NCBI RefSeq assembly: GCF_000719975.1
Contig: NZ_JOIJ01000030.1
Span: 1-25,933 of the forward strand
Source of the DNA: Prauserella rugosa
Lineage (GTDB): Bacteria; Actinomycetota; Actinomycetes; Mycobacteriales; Pseudonocardiaceae
Direction: 5' to 3'
DNA length: 25,933 nt
Each line of letters opens with the position of its first letter. Positions within the stretch are counted from its first letter, which is position 1. Shown here in pieces: positions 23,240-25,933 of this stretch. The notes under the pieces are model-generated. The model had not been told where the DNA came from, ran no database searches, and worked only from the letters and a program-made list of their open reading frames with translations. Both the position numbers and the translations under genes were made by a program.

Positions 23240-24034
23240 TCACGGTTCGCCTCCCGCCAGGCCCTGGCTGCCGTACAGCATCGCCAGCGCGGTGGCGGCG
23301 ACGCCGAGCAGGACGGTCAGCGCGCGGTCGGGCAGGGCGCGTGACCAGCGTGCTCCGAGGTAGCCGCCGATGAGCCCGCCGAGACCGCAAACCAGGCCGA
23401 GTGCCCATTCGGGGGCCACGGCGCCGTCGGCGCGCAGGGCGAGGACGCCGAATGCGAGTGCGCCGACGATCGAGGTGACGAACGTGGAGGCCAGCGCGGC
23501 GGGTGCGACGGCGGCGACGGGAAGACCGCGGGCGACGAGGATGGGTGCGAGGACGGATCCGCCGCCGATGCCGTAGACACCACCGACCACGCCCACGGCG
23601 AGTCCGGTCACGACGACGAACCGCCGCGACGGAGACGCACCGCCGGGCACACGACTCCCCCGCACCGCCCGCCAGATCAGCCAGAGCCCGATGGGCAGGA
23701 GCACCGCAGCCGCGACGAGACGGAACGTGCGTGCGTCCGGCACGAGGTACACGCGTACGAGTGCGCCGACGAGCACGCCGGGCACCGCGCCCCACAGCAT
23801 CGTGCGGGTGAGCACGCCCGGCCGTTGGCCCTGCGCGCGGTACCGCAGCAGTGCGCCGGGCCCCGACACGACGTTGAACAGCAGGTTCGTCGGGGTCACG
23901 GCGGGACTGGGGACGCGCAGCACGTCGAGTTGGACGGGCAGCAGGAACACCGCGCCCGACACTCCGACGGGTGCGGTGACGACGGCGATCAGCAGACCGG
24001 CGGCGAAACCGACGGCCAGTGGTTCCCAGCCCAC
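23240..24034 (-). CDS. TauE/SafE family membrane permease
   Basis: A 264-residue integral membrane protein with about eight helices, likely an anion (sulfite, sulfonate or similar) exporter or importer. The two family repeats are visible: AAGLLIAVVTAPVGVSGAVFLLPVQLDVL with NLLFNVVSGPGALLRYR in the first half, and GLAVGVVGGVYGIGGGSVLAPILV with AALASTFVTSIVGALAFGV in the second. The GTG at 24034 starts at GWEPLAVGFAAG; no ribosome binding site is present, but GATCAT (24041-24046) lies six bases upstream. Upstream in-frame residues lack membrane character. No sulfur genes lie beside it, so the substrate is unknown. Confidence 0.88.
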   Translation of the reverse strand: MGWEPLAVGFAAGLLIAVVTAPVGVSGAVFLLPVQLDVLRVPSPAVTPTNLLFNVVSGPGALLRYRAQGQRPGVLTRTMLWGAVPGVLVGALVRVYLVPDARTFRLVAAAVLLPIGLWLIWRAVRGSRVPGGASPSRRFVVVTGLAVGVVGGVYGIGGGSVLAPILVARGLPVAAVAPAALASTFVTSIVGALAFGVLALRADGAVAPEWALGLVCGLGGLIGGYLGARWSRALPDRALTVLLGVAATALAMLYGSQGLAGGEP

Positions 24035-24040
24035 CGCCCG

Positions 24041-24046
24041 ATGATC
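24041..24046 (-). promoter_or_regulatory. TauE-like gene -10 box (leaderless candidate)
   Basis: GATCAT on the minus strand ends six bases before the GTG start, the same spacing as at nadE and the BtuF-like gene. Confidence 0.4.
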
Positions 24047-24158
24047 ACAGACAATCGCGGTGGGTTCCGGGTACGTCCACTCTGTGGACCGCAGCGGTAC
24101 CGCAGGCCTCGGCCGCGGTGTCACACTCACGGCCGTGAGCGATGCGGCTCGGGCGAAC

Positions 24159-24187
24159 GTGGACCCGGCAGAGGTGGACCCGGCGCA
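24159..24187 (+). repeat. left copy of a 15-bp tandem repeat flanking the inverted segment
   Basis: GTGGACCCGGCAGAG is followed by GTGGACCCGGCGCA. The same unit recurs inverted at 24431-24465, so the two sites form imperfect inverted repeats around a 278-base segment. Confidence 0.75.
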
Positions 24188-24430
24188 CGAACAACCCGTG
24201 CGGAATGCCCTGCGGCTGAGCGGCCACGGGCACGTCGAACGACAGTCCCGGCACCGACGGCCACAGATCGGCCCGATTCGCAGCCAGACGCAGCTGTCGG
24301 TACTGCCACAAGCCGGCCACCCTGGCGAACATCGGACCGTGCACGTCCCGCCAGTACGCCTCGCACACCTCACGCGGCAGATCGGCACGCCACCAGCAGA
24401 ACGAGGTCAGCGCGAGCGCGGCGGAATTCT

Positions 24431-24465
24431 CCACCTGCGCCGTATCCACCTGCGCCGGGCCCACC
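24431..24465 (-). repeat. right, inverted copy of the 15-bp tandem repeat
   Basis: Read on the minus strand: GGTGGGCCCGGCGCA, GGTGGATACGGCGCA, GGTGG. The units encode VGPAQ and VDTAQ, continuing the VDPAE and VDPA units of the left copy. Confidence 0.75.
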
Positions 24466-25127
24466 TCGGAGGACGATCTGCGCGCGTTCGGGGAGCATCC
24501 GCTTCCGCGCCGCGCGATTCCGGACGATGCGCGGAACTTCGTCGGACGGATCGGTGCGTTGCTGGTGGCCGGCGGTGCGGGTCGCACGCTGGTCGACCGG
24601 CTCGGGGAGCCGGTGGTGCAGGGCGCACCGCGGGTGCCGACGTTCGCGGTGTGTGTCGTCGCGCGGCCGGCGGTGGAGCCGGCGGATGTCCACGGGGCGA
24701 TCGTCGATGTGGCCGGGGCGTGGAGCCGGGTCCCTGGGGTGTTGCGGGTGCGGGTCGAACCGCTGCCGCGGTACGAGCAGGAGGCGATGGCCTCGCCGGG
24801 GGTGCTGTGGGAGTGGCCCGCGGACGCGTCGTACGCCGGGTGGGTCGAGGTGGCGGTGCGGGAGTGGGCCGTGGTGGCCGAGCTGGCGGCGGAGTTGGCC
24901 GGGGTGGCCGATCGGGTCGCGGCGGTGCACACGTATCCGGTCCGTGAGGTGTACACGCTGATCGCGGCTGGTCGGCCGACGGACGTGGGTTTGCGGGGGT
25001 TTTCCTGCAGCACGGTTGATCGGCGAGGTGGGTGCGGACAATCAGCGGGACGAGGGTGTGTTGTCGCTGTTGTTCGGCGATGCGGTCCGGGGACTGGAGC
25101 GGTTACGCCGGCCGGGGTGAGCTGCGG

Positions 25128-25325
25128 TCAGTCGTGGGCGTGGATTCCGCGGCGACGTCCGGTGCGGCCGCACCAGGTGCACGGGGCGGCCGCGACGCCG
25201 GTCTGGGGGATGCCGTCGAGGACGGTGAGTTGTGGTTGTGCGGTGTATCCGTCGCCGCCGCAGGCTGAGCACACGACGGGGACGCCCGCGTCGCGGCGCG
25301 GGCGTTCGTCGTCGACGCCGGTCAC
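25128..25325 (-). CDS. small protein with two CxxCxGxG-like motifs
   Basis: A 65-residue protein from a GTG at 25325. It contains CSACGGDG and, 27 residues after that motif's first pair, CTWCGRTG; the pair resembles one half of the DnaJ zinc-binding region and probably holds one zinc ion. Nearly every codon ends in G or C, which supports a real gene. There is no membrane helix or signal peptide. The ribosome binding site is weak, so the start is uncertain. It converges on the broken EthD gene, with seven bases between stops. Function unknown. Confidence 0.68.
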   Translation of the reverse strand: MTGVDDERPRRDAGVPVVCSACGGDGYTAQPQLTVLDGIPQTGVAAAPCTWCGRTGRRRGIHAHD

Positions 25326-25448
25326 TCTGGTTCGCCCCCGAATTCCGGCCCGTGGTGTCGGGGCCGTCGATGCTTGCGGTGGGCCAGCCTTCCATCGCCG
25401 GCCGTGCCGGCTGGTGTCAGGGCGCGGCCGAGGCCGGTGTGCGGCGTG

Positions 25449-25754
25449 CTACGCGGGATCGCGCAGCGGCGAACCGACGACCTGGAAACGGAAACCGCCG
25501 GTGGCGCCGGACAGCATCGGGCGGGCCTGGGCGATGGAGTCCCGCACCTCCGGCAGCTGCAGGGAGGCCTGGTGCGCCTCGGCGCTGGTCCACAGTTCCA
25601 TGACGTACACGGTGTCGGGTTCGTCGCCGATGCCCACCTCGTAGAGCAGGCAGCCTGCGCGGCTGAGCGCGTCGCTGCGACGGGTGAGGTGTGCGACGAG
25701 GTCGTCGCGCCGTCCTGGTGCGGCACCGAGCGTGCCGACGTTGGCGAAGGTCAT
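25449..25754 (-). CDS. antibiotic biosynthesis monooxygenase (ABM)-domain protein
   Basis: A 101-residue single-domain protein of the dimeric ferredoxin-like ABM/YgiN fold. Visible are the first strand MTFANVGTLGAAPG, the helix RRDDLVAHLTRRSDAL, GCLLYEVGIGDEPDTVYVMELWTSAEAHQASLQLPEV and the final strand FRFQVVG. Members include quinol monooxygenases and heme-degrading enzymes, but most are uncharacterised. Strand VYVMELW and the helix with H in AEAHQASL are the best family signals. The ATG lacks a ribosome binding site; TACCGT (25761-25766) lies six bases upstream, again suggesting a leaderless message. Confidence 0.85.
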   Translation of the reverse strand: MTFANVGTLGAAPGRRDDLVAHLTRRSDALSRAGCLLYEVGIGDEPDTVYVMELWTSAEAHQASLQLPEVRDSIAQARPMLSGATGGFRFQVVGSPLRDPA

Positions 25755-25760
25755 GCCCAG

Positions 25761-25766
25761 ACGGTA
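25761..25766 (-). promoter_or_regulatory. ABM gene -10 box (leaderless candidate)
   Basis: TACCGT on the minus strand ends six bases before the ATG. The box fits the TANNNT pattern. Confidence 0.4.
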
Positions 25767-25821
25767 CGGCCGAGGACCGACAGAATCGGGGGAACGGCCC
25801 GATGGGCCGTTCGGACGGCTG

Positions 25822-25932
25822 CTATTCGCCGATGGTCGGGGGTGTCACGACGTTGCCGGTGGTCGGGTCGCGCAGCACTTCGCCGTCCTCGGTCAACGCG
25901 AACGCCTCATCGGTCGAGACCACGTACTGACG
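25822..25932 (-). CDS. 3' end of an unknown gene cut by the window edge
   Basis: The last 36 codons and a TAG of a minus-strand gene that begins beyond the right edge. The piece reads RQYVVSTDEAFALTEDGEV and then LRDPTTGNVVTPPTIGE, with strong G/C preference in third positions. No family can be named from this fragment. Confidence 0.6.
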   Translation of the reverse strand, partial: RQYVVSTDEAFALTEDGEVLRDPTTGNVVTPPTIGE

Positions 25933-25933
25933 C

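Larger units (their letters stand above)
24135..25120 (+). pseudogene. EthD-family gene broken by an internal inversion and a frameshift
   Basis: The pieces of one protein of about 325 residues are found on both strands. Plus strand 24135-24187 gives a GTG start and a short N-terminus ending in VDPAEVDPA. Minus strand 24465-24188 gives VGPAQVDTAQ and then an EthD-type domain (FCWWRADLPREVCEAYWRD, VHGPMFARVAGLWQYRQ) ending GIPHGLFV. Plus strand from 24466 continues with TSEDDLRAFGEHPLPRR and a second EthD-like half, to HTYPVREVYTLIAAGRPTD. Near 24994-25004 (GGGGGTTTT) the frame must shift by one base to read ARLIGEVGADNQRDEG and reach a TGA at 25118-25120. EthD proteins are small dimeric alpha/beta-barrel proteins of ill-defined function. 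Codon use stays strongly GC3-biased in every piece, so the damage looks recent, or could reflect an assembly error. Confidence 0.65.

Noticed and set aside
24045..25013. One 322-residue minus-strand gene
   Set aside because: Only the stretch 24188-24465 looks like protein (EthD-type). The upstream part is Ser/Thr/Arg-rich shadow of the plus-strand EthD half and the downstream part is the left flank read backwards.

Overview
The window is high-GC DNA with GTG and TTG starts, overlapping or nearly abutting operonic genes, and an actinobacterial rRNA leader. Gene content (a GlnA2-type glutamine synthetase, a Hip1-like secreted hydrolase, SecA2, panB, an LppX/LprG-type lipoprotein) points to an actinomycete, most likely Pseudonocardiaceae (Amycolatopsis/Saccharomonospora-like). 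The family is inferred from gene content and cannot be proven from the sequence alone. No integrase, transposase, tRNA or CRISPR array was found.

Left part (1-13370), conserved housekeeping genes. Bases 1-223 hold the promoter and leader of an rRNA operon whose 16S gene lies off the left edge on the minus strand. Next come glnA2 (minus), an LppX/LprG-like lipoprotein (plus), a Hip1/TAP-type alpha/beta hydrolase lipoprotein (minus), and a divergent secA2 (plus). Then follow nadE, an alkyltransferase-type DNA repair gene, a DUF998 membrane protein (minus), panB, a BtuF-like metal-receptor protein (minus), and a CooC/MinD-like ATPase (plus). glnA2, a Hip1-type hydrolase and panB are also neighbours in mycobacteria, so this is an old conserved neighbourhood.

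Middle part (13376-22710), a single minus-strand operon resembling the core of a type IV secretion/conjugation machine. From promoter to terminator it encodes: a small two-helix pilin-like protein, a PrgI-like membrane protein, a VirB4-like ATPase (TTG start), a VirB6-like polytopic protein, a TcpC/VirB8-like protein, a lysozyme-like plus NlpC/P60 wall hydrolase, a Pro/Ala/Gln-rich protein with internal repeats, and a small WWY..GPY protein. It has a good -35/-10 promoter, tight spacing and a 15-bp inverted-repeat terminator. No relaxase, coupling ATPase, integrase or att site is in view, so it looks like a resident chromosomal export apparatus rather than a mobile element.

Right part (22711-25933). 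A gene-poor stretch of about 530 bp is followed by a TauE/SafE permease (minus) and an EthD-family gene that appears broken. Its N-terminal half lies on the opposite strand from its start and its C-terminal half, between inverted copies of a 15-bp tandem repeat, and the last part also carries a frameshift. Then come a small CxxCxGxG protein, an ABM-type monooxygenase-like protein, and the 3' end of an unknown gene cut by the window edge.

A repeated feature is a TANNNT- or GAYNAT-type -10 box six or seven bases before the start codon of at least seven genes, suggesting that much of this region is transcribed into leaderless mRNAs.
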